Origin: Paraburkholderia sp. BL25I1N1
Lineage (GTDB): Bacteria; Pseudomonadota; Gammaproteobacteria; Burkholderiales; Burkholderiaceae
DNA: 64,000 nucleotides
Direction: 5' to 3'
NCBI RefSeq assembly: GCF_003002025.1
Contig: NZ_PVZB01000001.1
Coordinates: 1-64,000 of the forward strand
Positions 7,789 to 16,119 of this stretch are shown here, piece by piece. Position 1 is the stretch's first letter. Each line of letters opens with the position of its first letter. Made by a program: the position numbers and the translations under genes. The notes below the pieces were generated by a model. That model made no database searches. It saw only the letters and a list, made by a program, of their open reading frames with translations, and had not been told where the DNA came from.

Positions 7789-8997
7789 CTACCGTCCAGC
7801 CGGTATTAATCTCACAAGAATCGCGGCAAAAGCGGAAGCCATGGCAGCGAAAAGCAATGCCGCGTTTGTGGAAATGCCTAAAAGGAGGCCAGCAACCGCT
7901 GACCCGATTGGTAATCCGGACAAGTTCAAACTCATTGAGACTGACAGGACACGGCCAAATTTCGACGGGTCGGTCCTCCGTTGCCGCAATGTCAGAAGTC
8001 CAACATCGACCGGACCGACCGCTACGCCTGCCATAATCAGGCAGACCACCACGCCCGCCCACCCGTTTCCGGCAGCGATAGGCCAACAGGCGACGGCAGT
8101 GACTGCCATACCGATTGCCATCACCGCACGTTCCCTCCCTGCGGTTCGGAGATATCCAGTTACCAACGCGCCAATAGCGCCGGAGAAGCCAACGATGGCC
8201 CAAAGGGCACCTGTAATCCGGTCATTTTCCGGAGCATGAAAATTCGCACCGACTATGACAGGGATCACAATAAGTAGCGCTCCCCATGTCATCTGGTACA
8301 GCGAATAAGAGCTCGCCAGTCCACGCAGCGTCGGCTCTTTCAGGACCAGTACCAACCCCTCCCAAGTTTGATGCAGGATCGAGCCAGAATGGGGACGATG
8401 AGGTTCGGCGAGATGGACAGCAAGCAGGCAGCAGGCGGCAAGAGCAAAAGCGACTGCAATCGCAAGAAATGTCGCGGCGCCCCCGCTGTAAGAGAACACC
8501 GCACCGGCAAGGGCGGGACCCAACACGTCGGCAGCTGCGTATATGGCAGTATCAACTGCGTTTACCCGGTCGAGCTCGGCCGACGAAACGAGCCTAGGCA
8601 ACAAGGTCCTGATTCCGGCAGCACTAAGAGGGCTCGTCAGCGAATAGGCGGCAACAATCAGGAGAACAACTACTTCATTGGCCGAGGCAAGCAGGTCCGT
8701 CCCTGTCAGGGTAGCCAACAGCACGCTGCTTGCCGCCATGTCTAATATGATCGCACGCTGGGCACCGATGCGATCAAGGAAGGCCCCGGAAACGGGGCTG
8801 ATGAGCAGACCTGGCACCATTGCTGCAAACGATAGCCATCCTGCGAAGGACGGGGATCCAAAACGGGATAGCGCATAAAGAACGATCAAAAGTGCGAACA
8901 TGCGACTAGCCAGACGTGACAGGGCAGCTGCGGCAAGTACGAGCGGCACATTTGCAATGCCCAGTAGATTGCGGTACGAATTGCTATCAGATGTCAT
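7789..8997 (-). CDS. MFS transporter (MFS_3/EntS-like exporter)
   Basis: 402 residues with about 12 predicted membrane helices. The first cytoplasmic loop contains GAFLDRIGAQRAIILD, the MFS motif-A position (G-x-x-x-D-R-x-G). The topology resembles EntS-type exporters of siderophores and secondary metabolites. It is the last gene of a minus-strand run after the hydrolase, separated by only 5 bases, so it is probably the export arm of that small pathway. Substrate unknown. Confidence 0.8.
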   Translation of the reverse strand: MTSDSNSYRNLLGIANVPLVLAAAALSRLASRMFALLIVLYALSRFGSPSFAGWLSFAAMVPGLLISPVSGAFLDRIGAQRAIILDMAASSVLLATLTGTDLLASANEVVVLLIVAAYSLTSPLSAAGIRTLLPRLVSSAELDRVNAVDTAIYAAADVLGPALAGAVFSYSGGAATFLAIAVAFALAACCLLAVHLAEPHRPHSGSILHQTWEGLVLVLKEPTLRGLASSYSLYQMTWGALLIVIPVIVGANFHAPENDRITGALWAIVGFSGAIGALVTGYLRTAGRERAVMAIGMAVTAVACWPIAAGNGWAGVVVCLIMAGVAVGPVDVGLLTLRQRRTDPSKFGRVLSVSMSLNLSGLPIGSAVAGLLLGISTNAALLFAAMASAFAAILVRLIPAGR

Positions 8998-9002
8998 GAG
9001 CC

Positions 9003-9878
9003 TTATCGCTGAAATGGGTCTTGTTCGCTGCTTGCCTGAACCGGGCCTCGAGCACTGCGAATTCCGTCAAGAAACGCCGTTACTGCATTTTGTGCCCTCT
9101 CGTCCCTGCAAACGTAGTGATCGTCACTATCCACGATAATCTCTCGCACCCAAGGAGGCTTGGCTGTTTCCCGTCGCCGCCAACCAGGCCGTGTAAACCA
9201 CGGATCGCGATCCGCTTGGATGTGTAGTACAGCCTTATGGTCCGGGGTCCGCAGTCCGTCCGCCCACCCCCAGTTCTTTGGTGCACTGCATGACCAACCA
9301 GCAATGATGTAGGCATCCGCCTGGACGGCGCCGCCCCAGATGGACACAGCGGCCCCGCCTTCGCTGAAACCCGATACGACAAGCGGTCCCGGTTCTATGA
9401 ATGGACTCGCTTCGACGCGCCTGACTGCGTCTAAGAGCTCGGCACGGCGATAGAGGTCAGCCAGAGGAAATGTTCCGATTTCACAATTCTCGATCTGACA
9501 GTTGCTGAAACGCATCTTACGCGCGAAGCTGTCCGGGGCGAAGAATACAAACCCGGTACGACGAGCTAGAGCCGCCAGAATAACCTCTGTTTCGGAAAGC
9601 CCAAAGGCGCCGTGCAGGTGCAGGAGAACGGGCACCCTCACACGGCCGATCTCTCCGCGGGAGCGGAGTTCGTACAGCTCGCTGATTGAGCAGGAAAGAG
9701 CAGGCATCCCCAAGTTCGGAGCTGGCCCGCATGAAAACCGCCCGTGCAACCATGCTTGCTCCAGGTCTTCGGGATCGGCTAAGCGGCACAGCGAGTCATG
9801 GAGATCCCATTGGGCAGGGCTTTCGCTCACGTTACTATCGGACTGAAGCCGGTTGCGCGGTCGATGGGGATCCGCCAC
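9003..9878 (-). CDS. Alpha/beta hydrolase (dienelactone-hydrolase/esterase-like)
   Basis: 291 residues. The oxyanion segment LLHLHGAFG, the nucleophile elbow GFSEGG (Ser in the middle), an acid candidate in IQADRDPW and the His in DSDDHYV give a complete Ser-Asp-His triad in the right order. The start overlaps the end of the VOC gene by ~50 bases, and the stop is next to the MFS gene, so translation is likely coupled. The substrate is unknown; an ester or lactone of a small metabolite is plausible. Confidence 0.75.
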   Translation of the reverse strand: MADPHRPRNRLQSDSNVSESPAQWDLHDSLCRLADPEDLEQAWLHGRFSCGPAPNLGMPALSCSISELYELRSRGEIGRVRVPVLLHLHGAFGLSETEVILAALARRTGFVFFAPDSFARKMRFSNCQIENCEIGTFPLADLYRRAELLDAVRRVEASPFIEPGPLVVSGFSEGGAAVSIWGGAVQADAYIIAGWSCSAPKNWGWADGLRTPDHKAVLHIQADRDPWFTRPGWRRRETAKPPWVREIIVDSDDHYVCRDERAQNAVTAFLDGIRSARGPVQASSEQDPFQR

Positions 9879-10414
9879 GGATTATTGTCCGAACGGTCTC
9901 CGCCCAGCCATGCCTCCAGATCGCGATGAGCCGACTCGCGTCGCTGCGCAAAGGCAATCTGGGCAACGGGGGTGTCGGCGGTGAGTTCGATGCACAGTCC
10001 ATTGGGATCGCGAAGATACAGCGAGTGACAGTATCCGTGCTCGATGTAATCGAATTCGCGCCGCTCTTCGGCCAGCCGACGGCGTATGTTCACCTGTGAC
10101 TCCATGTCGGTTTTCAACGCGATGTGAACAAACGGCGAGATAGAGGGTGCGACGCAGTAGCGCTCAGCCACAGCTTCGTCCGCAAAGCCGGTGAAGCCAA
10201 GTATGCTCGAATCCCGCAGGCCGAAAAAGACATGGACAGCTGGAAAAATCTCGCCGTCTTCCTTTATCGCCTCTCGCCAACACGCTACGAGCGGCATCCC
10301 AAGAAAGTCTTCGTAGAACTCGCGAGTCGCGCGAATATCGCGGACCGGAAAACCATAGTGATGCATGCGTTCCGGAATCGAAGCGCCATTGAATATCGGT
10401 GTTGATGGCTTCAT
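9827..10414 (-). CDS. VOC-superfamily (glyoxalase/dioxygenase fold) protein
   Basis: About 195 residues from ATG 10414 (an upstream start at 10432 is possible). Two betaalphabetabetabeta modules are seen. MHHYGFPVRDIRATREFYED gives the first metal His, HIALKTD supplies a central His, and YLRDPNGLCIELTAD is the classic C-terminal module with metal Glu. This fits glyoxalase/bleomycin-resistance/extradiol dioxygenase proteins. It sits between the cupin and the hydrolase in one minus-strand run. Confidence 0.8.
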   Translation of the reverse strand: MKPSTPIFNGASIPERMHHYGFPVRDIRATREFYEDFLGMPLVACWREAIKEDGEIFPAVHVFFGLRDSSILGFTGFADEAVAERYCVAPSISPFVHIALKTDMESQVNIRRRLAEERREFDYIEHGYCHSLYLRDPNGLCIELTADTPVAQIAFAQRRESAHRDLEAWLGGDRSDNNPWRIPIDRATGFSPIVT

Positions 10415-10450
10415 GATGACAAATAGTCCCAAATTAATCGCGAAGCAGCG

Positions 10451-10989
10451 TTAGCGCATCCTTCGCGGGTGGAAAGCGACAGTCAACGACAGGGAGTAGC
10501 CGGCGGACGATCCGACGTGCCACCATCCTTCTGGCCAGTAGAACAGATCGCCCGGCATGCCTACCAAGTCGATAGCATGGGCGTCGCGGTCTCCAATTTT
10601 TGCGTCGAGGAGGTAGTGTTCCTCTTCTCCCGTTCGCTCGTCGACGCTGTGTCGTACGCGCTCGCTCTCCATGGACCAGGTGCTTTCCGGCCACAAGCGA
10701 ATCCGCTTCCTGCCGCGAAGAACGAAATGGAGAGTGGAGCAACGTTCCTTGTGTATTCCCCCGACTGTTTCCTCGTACCGTCCCATGAAGATTTCAGCGA
10801 CGGCGCGATCGTATGACTGCTCTCGATCCAGAATACCGAGCACCGTCTCGCGCAACGAATCGATCGTCCGGTCGAACTCCTGACTGTACGGTCGAATGTC
10901 AAACGCATGCAGCAGGTACGTTTCTGCGGCGTATTCGCGCGTTAAGCGCTGATCGTAGTCCAGGTCTGTCAGGTCTTCATTGAGAGGTA
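10451..10989 (-). pseudogene. Cupin/JmjC-like protein, 5'-truncated
   Basis: The frame is open from a stop at 10990-10992 to 10451 (179 codons) with coherent protein throughout: NEDLTDLDYDQ..., GGIHKERCSTLHFVLRGRK and GDLFYWPEGWWHVGSS. The last two match JmjC/cupin_8 hydroxylase-like proteins (metal-site strand; GD-x-x-Y-W-P-x-x-W-W-H-x-V). Such proteins are normally ~280-300 residues, so the N-terminal third is missing. Only TTG 10855 could start a shorter 134-residue product. The break coincides with the start of an acyltransferase fragment on the other strand, i.e. a recombination scar. Confidence 0.6.
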
Positions 10990-11329
10990 CCTATACGCGT
11001 ATTTCGCCTGCTTCGACGCAATCGCCATCGGCTGCTATACGGCGCAGCTCACGAGGCGAGTCGTGTGGCGTGGTCGTGCGCAGACCATGTTGACGTGGCT
11101 GGCGGCGGCGGGCATGACGTTCGTTTACCTATCCTGGCCGATCGGGGCGAGCAACGTGTTCGGCGTTACTGCAATTGCCTTCGGCACTGCGGCTTTCATG
11201 CTGGCCGCACATCGCACGGACGGAACAGCGAACCCACGCACGCATGGGTCCGCGGTTCTTGAGGCATTCGCACGCCTATCTTCCGAAGGTCACATGGTTT
11301 CCGTCAACCACATCCTCCGGGGGGGCTAG
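10981..11329 (+). pseudogene. Acyltransferase-3 (OafA-like) fragment
   Basis: In frame from 10981 the sequence reads YLYAYFACFDAIAIGCYTAQ, then two hydrophobic segments (MLTWLAAAGMTFVYLSW; GVTAIAFGTAAFMLAAH). This resembles the late membrane helices of acyltransferase-3 family O-acetyltransferases (OafA type, normally 350-400 residues). The upstream two thirds are absent, replaced by the opposing cupin gene. The 3' end (RLSSEGHMVSVNH) looks like a degraded LSYxxYLxH motif before a stop at 11327-11329. A relic cut on the left and degraded on the right. Confidence 0.5.
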
Positions 11330-11615
11330 CAAATTACACGATGGAGTAAACAGGTCGAGCTCGGGCAGGCAGGTCGATCGGCTTGGCGCGACGGTTCATC
11401 GCACAGACCGAATCACGATCGTAGCGCTGGGCAGGAACTCGCATCCCGTTGGAAGCATGGCGGGAAATGCGCTACCCGGTGGGCGTCAATTCGTGTACGG
11501 CAGCGTTTCCGAGGGCGCTACGCATTCGACATCTGGTCCATTGCGACACCCGGATTCACGGTTAAGCTTGGAAGCACTACGGGCCCGGCATCCCCATACG
11601 GGCGTAGCTCCGGAG
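11330..11615. other. Non-coding or scrambled DNA
   Basis: About 290 bases between the acyltransferase relic and the transposon end. A long open frame passes through it, but its composition (Ser/His/Arg-rich, no motifs) is that of a shadow. Nothing recognisable. Confidence 0.4.
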
Positions 11616-11617
11616 AC

Positions 11618-11725
11618 AAAGTGCGTGCTGGGCGTGTGCGAAATTCAAGCCTACGTAAAAGTGTGTGCTCAGCGTGCAACCGCATTCAAAGTGTGTGGTT
11701 GGTGTGGAAACTCATCGAGAGCACA
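11618..11725 (-). mobile_element. Transposon or IS end with three internal repeats
   Basis: On the minus strand a TGTGCTCTCG terminus at 11725 is followed inward by three related 20-mers, at 11707-11688, 11677-11658 and 11637-11618. Their shared pattern is CAC, six variable bases, then CAC(A/G)CACTTT. Multiple spaced transposase sites behind a TGT terminus are typical of Tn7/Tn402-like and IS21-family ends. The element would lie to the left (lower coordinates), away from the tns genes at 13187-19893. No matching second end was found, so this appears to be a solo end left by a deletion. Confidence 0.5.
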
Positions 11726-11735
11726 TATATTGTCT

Positions 11736-11901
11736 CCGCCGCACTGTCGCCACCACCGCCCATCCGCTCGCGCAATCTGCGGGCGGACAGCACACGCCTG
11801 AACAGCGCGGGCGAGACGGGCGCCCCATGACTGTTCTCGGCCAGCATCTCGAGTGCGGCCGCACGAATAGATTCCTGCGAGTGAAGTGGCTGGCGTCCCA
11901 T
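11736..11901 (-). pseudogene. Second KfrA-like gene, truncated after ~55 codons
   Basis: From ATG 11901 the frame reads MGRQPLHSQESIRAAALEML, then FRRVLSARRLRERMGGGGDS. This is the N-terminal helix-turn-helix region of KfrA_N-domain proteins (RRxLSxRxLRERxGxGD is characteristic). Homology stops near 11736, 11 bases before the transposon terminus, and the frame continues only as IS-end sequence. Upstream, 12005-12028 holds an inverted repeat (gcgcgataa / ttatcgtgc) that would be its operator. It parallels the intact KfrA-like gene at 76-906. Confidence 0.55.
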
Positions 11902-11929
11902 GAATCGATTATGCAGGCAAATCGGGCCT

Positions 11930-12500
11930 GATGGCGAATTGCCGCATTTCAATACGGACTGCCCGTAATGAAAGGGTTGGTTGTCGGCTAATTAAATCCA
12001 TACAGCGCGATAACTCCCATTATCGTGCGAAAACAACAGTCCAATCACGTCTCGCTCAGCCGAATACCTCGCACGGTGCCGCAAAGCGTCTTTAATGAAT
12101 TCAATTATTAATTACCGACTCTCCGCGGGGCACCCAAGCCAAATTTTTATTGTTGTCCAGAATGCAATATTCTCCTTGGTGATCTGTGTGCGTATGAGAG
12201 CCGAAAATACTACCGGTCTGAGAATCCACATCGCCGGTATCGCTGCCATCGACGTTGGATCTTTTTTGCGAGGACCGTTATGCAATGATAAGGATAGCCA
12301 AGTAATAAATTTGGAAAAGTTTGATCTTATGCATACGTGTTCGGCCGCGCCAGATTGGGTGTCCTCATCCTGACAATCGCCACGTCAGGCGTTGGCTTCT
12401 GTGACTGCGTCAACTAACTGTTGCTTCCCACGATGCGCGGTTGAACTATTCTGAATCCGGGAGTAGGTGCTCCGGATCTATCCATGCAAGATGGAGGGCG
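11930..12500. other. AT-richer intergenic DNA, no firm gene
   Basis: This stretch is lower in GC than its surroundings. An imperfect 9-base inverted repeat with 6-base spacer lies at 12005-12028. A 92-residue plus-strand frame (12095-12373) starts in AT-rich DNA without an RBS and has no recognisable motif; I would not annotate it as a gene. It could be part of the island's variable cargo. Confidence 0.4.
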
Positions 12501-12503
12501 CTC

Positions 12504-13037
12504 ATGGACCAAACCTGGAATCAAGCTCACGGCGCATTGCCCCAAAGCGTCGAGTCGGCCGCGAAAGCGAACTTTTCGAGTCGCAGGCCAAGGCAGCGAC
12601 ACAACGGTGCAGTAGCAAACAATACCAAGCCACCCGGGAGTTTTCGGCCCGATGACGACCGCCAGCCGGACGACCCATTTTTGCTCGGGCGTAAGTCCAG
12701 TTCTGATGCCAGGAAAGCGCGACGTGGCGATCATGCACACACGTATCACTGCAGCGCCTGGATTCTGATGGTGGCGAGGTATGAAATGATCGGGGCAGTG
12801 CTCGGCGGACTAAGGCATGGCAGCTTGAAGTTCGCTGAGCTCCTCGGGCCGCACATCGTCGTAGCAGACGAACAGCTGGAAGCGATCCTTGACGTCGCGG
12901 CTACGCAGTATGCGTTGCCGGACGCCATCGTGCTCGATGTTCCCAATGCCGAGCCAGCCCGGATGCGAGTGGTGACGCGGTGGGCTTCTGATCGCCAGGT
13001 GGAAGTTGTCTTTAATGCGAGGCAGCGCCCCTGCTAG
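12504..13037 (+). CDS. Hypothetical protein upstream of the Tn7-like module
   Basis: ATG 12504 follows a good ribosome-binding site (ggagggcgctc). It gives ~177 residues, with a low-complexity basic N-terminal part and a more protein-like C-terminus (AELLGPHIVVADEQLEAILD, then YALPDAIVLDV). No domain is recognised. The minus strand of the C-terminal part also has a long plausible frame (down to 12810), so strand is uncertain. It could be cargo of the transposon or a remnant. Confidence 0.35.
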   Translation: MDQTWNQAHGALPQSVESAAKANFSSRRPRQRHNGAVANNTKPPGSFRPDDDRQPDDPFLLGRKSSSDARKARRGDHAHTYHCSAWILMVARYEMIGAVLGGLRHGSLKFAELLGPHIVVADEQLEAILDVAATQYALPDAIVLDVPNAEPARMRVVTRWASDRQVEVVFNARQRPC

Positions 13038-13186
13038 GCCATTCTCGACCGGAAGTCCGCCGCAACCGGGCGATTCTCGGCTGAATTTATCCGGCCCTGA
13101 TCGTGCTTCATATATTTCGCTATGCGAATAAATGCGCTGGCTGCGGTACGGGTTCATGAACCGTCTTTTCTCAGATATGAACCACC

Positions 13187-15949
13187 GTGTTAGGTCCCCT
13201 TGAGCTGGCGCGATACTTCGATACGCTGCGAATTCCTGATCCCGCGCGCGAGTTGATCGATTCGGTTCGGGCGGGCAAGCCCTGCGCACAGGCACTTGTT
13301 CATCCGGGCATTCGCTCAATCGTGTCATTGAACTCGGCAAAAATGCACCGCGACGTCTGGGTTGCGTCCCGTACGCTACGCGGCAGCGCAGCAATGTGGT
13401 ACGAGTTTGATAGAACTGTCCTCGAGTACTACGCGTATCCGCATGTCTTCGACCTGGAAGCGAAAAGGGAGGACGGGCGAATCATCGGCAGGACACAGCA
13501 ATGGATGGACTTTCTGGTGCTTTGGGAGGACCGCGTTGCTTTCAATGACTGGCGCGAGGAGTCATCGTTGCTGCGTGCTGAAGAGAAAGATGCCGGGCGC
13601 TGGGAGAAGATTGGACGTGTCGTGCGCGATGAGGCAGACCGGTGGCATGACCGTGAGTGTGAAGCCTACTGCTCGCAGTTCGGTATCGAACATCAGGTGC
13701 GAACGAGCCGTGAGCTCCCGCGCATCTTCCTCGAAAACAGCCGATACCTGCGCGATTATTTTGACGCGAAAACACCGATACTCGCGTCTGACACTGTTGA
13801 ACGGCTCAAGCGCTGCGTGCACGATGGGCCGGCCAGTCTTGATGAAATGATGAAGCGGCATGGATTCGAGGCAGACGTGCTCCTGATTGCAATCGCGCAG
13901 GGCCAGTTGCACGCGGATCTGTTCCGTGACCGTATTGGCGATCCGGCGTCATTCATGATCTATCGAGACGCGACGTCTTTCGAGCTTTTTCGAGCTTTGC
14001 AGCGCGCCCCATGGATGCACGAGCCGCTGCCGCTTCCCGGGCTTGCTGACTGCTCGCCGGGCACAACGCTGCAATACGGCGGCAAGGAGTGGGCAGTGGT
14101 GCTCGCTACCGCGGGTCCGAAAGCTGAGGCGCTCCTCACAACGGAGGACGGCTGTACCCTCAGTCTGCCGGTAGAAAAGGTGAAAGAGCTGAGGGCGCAG
14201 CGCGCGGACCCTGAAACCTTGGCCGCGTTGCTGAACGTGGCAGCCCGGCGCAACGTTGCCAACCTGACGCCTAAAGCACTTGCCGATGGCGTGACGAAGT
14301 ATCTGGCCCTGCATGGAGAGGGGGCCGAAGCCTTCGGCCGATCCTCACTGGCGCGCTGGCGTGGGAAGGTCCGTCATGCATCGTCGGGGATGGCGGCGAT
14401 TCTGACCCTTGCGCGACAGGACGCGAGCAAGGGAAATCGCCAGGGCCGACTGGCGTCTGCGGTCGAGTGCCTCGCCGAGACCATCATCAAGACAAAATAC
14501 AACACGCCTGAGGCGCCTAACAAGGCGAGGGCGTACGAGTTATATAAAACCGCGTGTGAAGACTCGCAACTGAAGCCGATGTCGTATGTAACCTTCTGCA
14601 AACGGGTCGATCTTTTCGTTAATGTACCTGACCGACACGGCGTGCGCATCGCCTACCGTGACGGCGAAATACCGCTGGTTCTGGATGCCCGTGAGTCTGT
14701 CTCCGGAGTGCTGCCTCACGAGGTCTGCTACATCGACCATACGCTTTTCATGCTGTTCACTTCCGGACCAAACGGTCAGCCGTGGGGAAAGGTATGGCTG
14801 TCCGTCGGGGTGGACGGGAATGTGACCAATGCGCGGGCGCTTTACATGAGCTACCGAGCCCCTTCGGCCGCATCCGTACTCATGGTGCTACGCGACTATG
14901 TGCGTCGCTGGCGTCGCCTGCCCCGAGTTCTGGTCATTGATGGAGGAAGCGACCTCCGGTCGGAATCGGTTAAGGCCTTCTGCAAAATGTTTAACATCGA
15001 TTTCAGGTGGCGCTCGGGTCCACGCCCACGGGGTGGCGCGACCGTCGAGACGGTCTTCGCGCTGACGGAGGAAGAAATGTTGTCCGGCCTTGAGGGCAAC
15101 TCGATGCAGCTGAAGGAGGCCCGCATGATCACTGCGGCAGTTGATCCGCAGCGACGTCACAAGTGGACCTTTGCTGAGTTATATCAAAAACTGGACCAGT
15201 TTCTTTTTGATGTTCGCTATCGGCATCATGTCCATCCGGCGTTTGGTATGACACAGGCGGAATTTGAGGCCCAAAGGATTGAGCAGACCGGGCGCCGTGA
15301 TCATATTTATGTCGATTTTGACGAGAATCTGCTCCTGCTGACAGCGCCTCCGCCTCCGCACGCTGCTCACACGATTCACTCGCAGCGGGGAGTATGGGAA
15401 TCCGGAATGTGGTACTGGCATGCTGATTTTGCAAAATTCTCGGGTCAAAAGTGTCCTGTCCGCTGCGAGTTGTGGTGTGCGAACGTAATTTATGTCTACG
15501 TGGACGGGCAATGGAAGACCGCAATCGCGAGGGATACTGCGCCATTCTGGGGCCGGACGCGATACGAAGTCGAGCAGCAGAAGCGTCATGCCAGGAACTT
15601 CAACCGGCTTGCCGCGCAGCAGGGTCTTCACAGTATGGAGCGCGCACGATACATGACACAGGTGAGGACGCCGATCCAGTTCGACCCGGTCACCGCAGAA
15701 AAGCAGAACGTCGAGTTTAACGTCTATAACGAACTTGGGATGACGTATTGCCGGCCATTTGATCTCGGGAATCTGCTGCCAATGCCGTCTGGGCCTGAAA
15801 GTGACGACGACCACACTGCCGTCGCCACTGAAGCGGTCCCGGATGCTGCTGTAGCGGTTGGGTCGGACACCGGCACCGTGAATGTGGACGGTCCATCCAG
15901 GGACCAGCGGCTCTCGTGGGGATCTGCCGATGACAGCGGAATGCTTTGA
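13187..15949 (+). CDS. Fused TnsA-TnsB transposase, degenerate TnsA part
   Basis: 920 residues from GTG 13187. Residues ~1-190 follow the TnsA layout (ARELIDSVRAGK; VLEYYAYP; then MDFLVLWEDR and a W-R-E-E stretch). From ~380 to 720 is the TnsB/TniA DDE domain, with Asp517 in CYIDHT, Asp585 in LVIDGG and Glu621 in GATVETVFAL (D-D-35-E), then a Mu-type C-terminal beta domain. In TnsA relatives I remember, Glu-Ser opens the nuclease core and a W-x-x-K motif closes it. Here the positions read Ala-Ser and W-R, so strand-transfer activity should survive but 5'-strand cleavage may not. First gene of an operon with tnsC and two tniQ. Confidence 0.8.
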   Translation: MLGPLELARYFDTLRIPDPARELIDSVRAGKPCAQALVHPGIRSIVSLNSAKMHRDVWVASRTLRGSAAMWYEFDRTVLEYYAYPHVFDLEAKREDGRIIGRTQQWMDFLVLWEDRVAFNDWREESSLLRAEEKDAGRWEKIGRVVRDEADRWHDRECEAYCSQFGIEHQVRTSRELPRIFLENSRYLRDYFDAKTPILASDTVERLKRCVHDGPASLDEMMKRHGFEADVLLIAIAQGQLHADLFRDRIGDPASFMIYRDATSFELFRALQRAPWMHEPLPLPGLADCSPGTTLQYGGKEWAVVLATAGPKAEALLTTEDGCTLSLPVEKVKELRAQRADPETLAALLNVAARRNVANLTPKALADGVTKYLALHGEGAEAFGRSSLARWRGKVRHASSGMAAILTLARQDASKGNRQGRLASAVECLAETIIKTKYNTPEAPNKARAYELYKTACEDSQLKPMSYVTFCKRVDLFVNVPDRHGVRIAYRDGEIPLVLDARESVSGVLPHEVCYIDHTLFMLFTSGPNGQPWGKVWLSVGVDGNVTNARALYMSYRAPSAASVLMVLRDYVRRWRRLPRVLVIDGGSDLRSESVKAFCKMFNIDFRWRSGPRPRGGATVETVFALTEEEMLSGLEGNSMQLKEARMITAAVDPQRRHKWTFAELYQKLDQFLFDVRYRHHVHPAFGMTQAEFEAQRIEQTGRRDHIYVDFDENLLLLTAPPPPHAAHTIHSQRGVWESGMWYWHADFAKFSGQKCPVRCELWCANVIYVYVDGQWKTAIARDTAPFWGRTRYEVEQQKRHARNFNRLAAQQGLHSMERARYMTQVRTPIQFDPVTAEKQNVEFNVYNELGMTYCRPFDLGNLLPMPSGPESDDDHTAVATEAVPDAAVAVGSDTGTVNVDGPSRDQRLSWGSADDSGML

Positions 15950-16119
15950 GATGTCCTCTGCGTCTGCCGCGGGTTAGATCGTACGTAGAAGAGTGTGGTA
16001 CGTCGATTCAGTCCGACAGTACCCTTTCCCCCAGGATCGTTGGGCGAGTGCCGTTGATTACCAGTCTAGCCGTACGGAAAATCAACCGCAAAATTTGACA
16101 TCTAGATGGAGTACGTAAC

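Noticed and set aside
11175..11801. Long plus-strand open frame (208 residues)
   Set aside because: Ser/Arg/His-rich shadow composition, no RBS, and it passes through the acyltransferase relic and transposon repeats in a non-coding frame.
12810..13394. Long minus-strand frame overlapping the tnsAB start
   Set aside because: It overlaps a well-supported transposase gene. Composition is not decisive, but no domain is recognisable and no RBS is seen.
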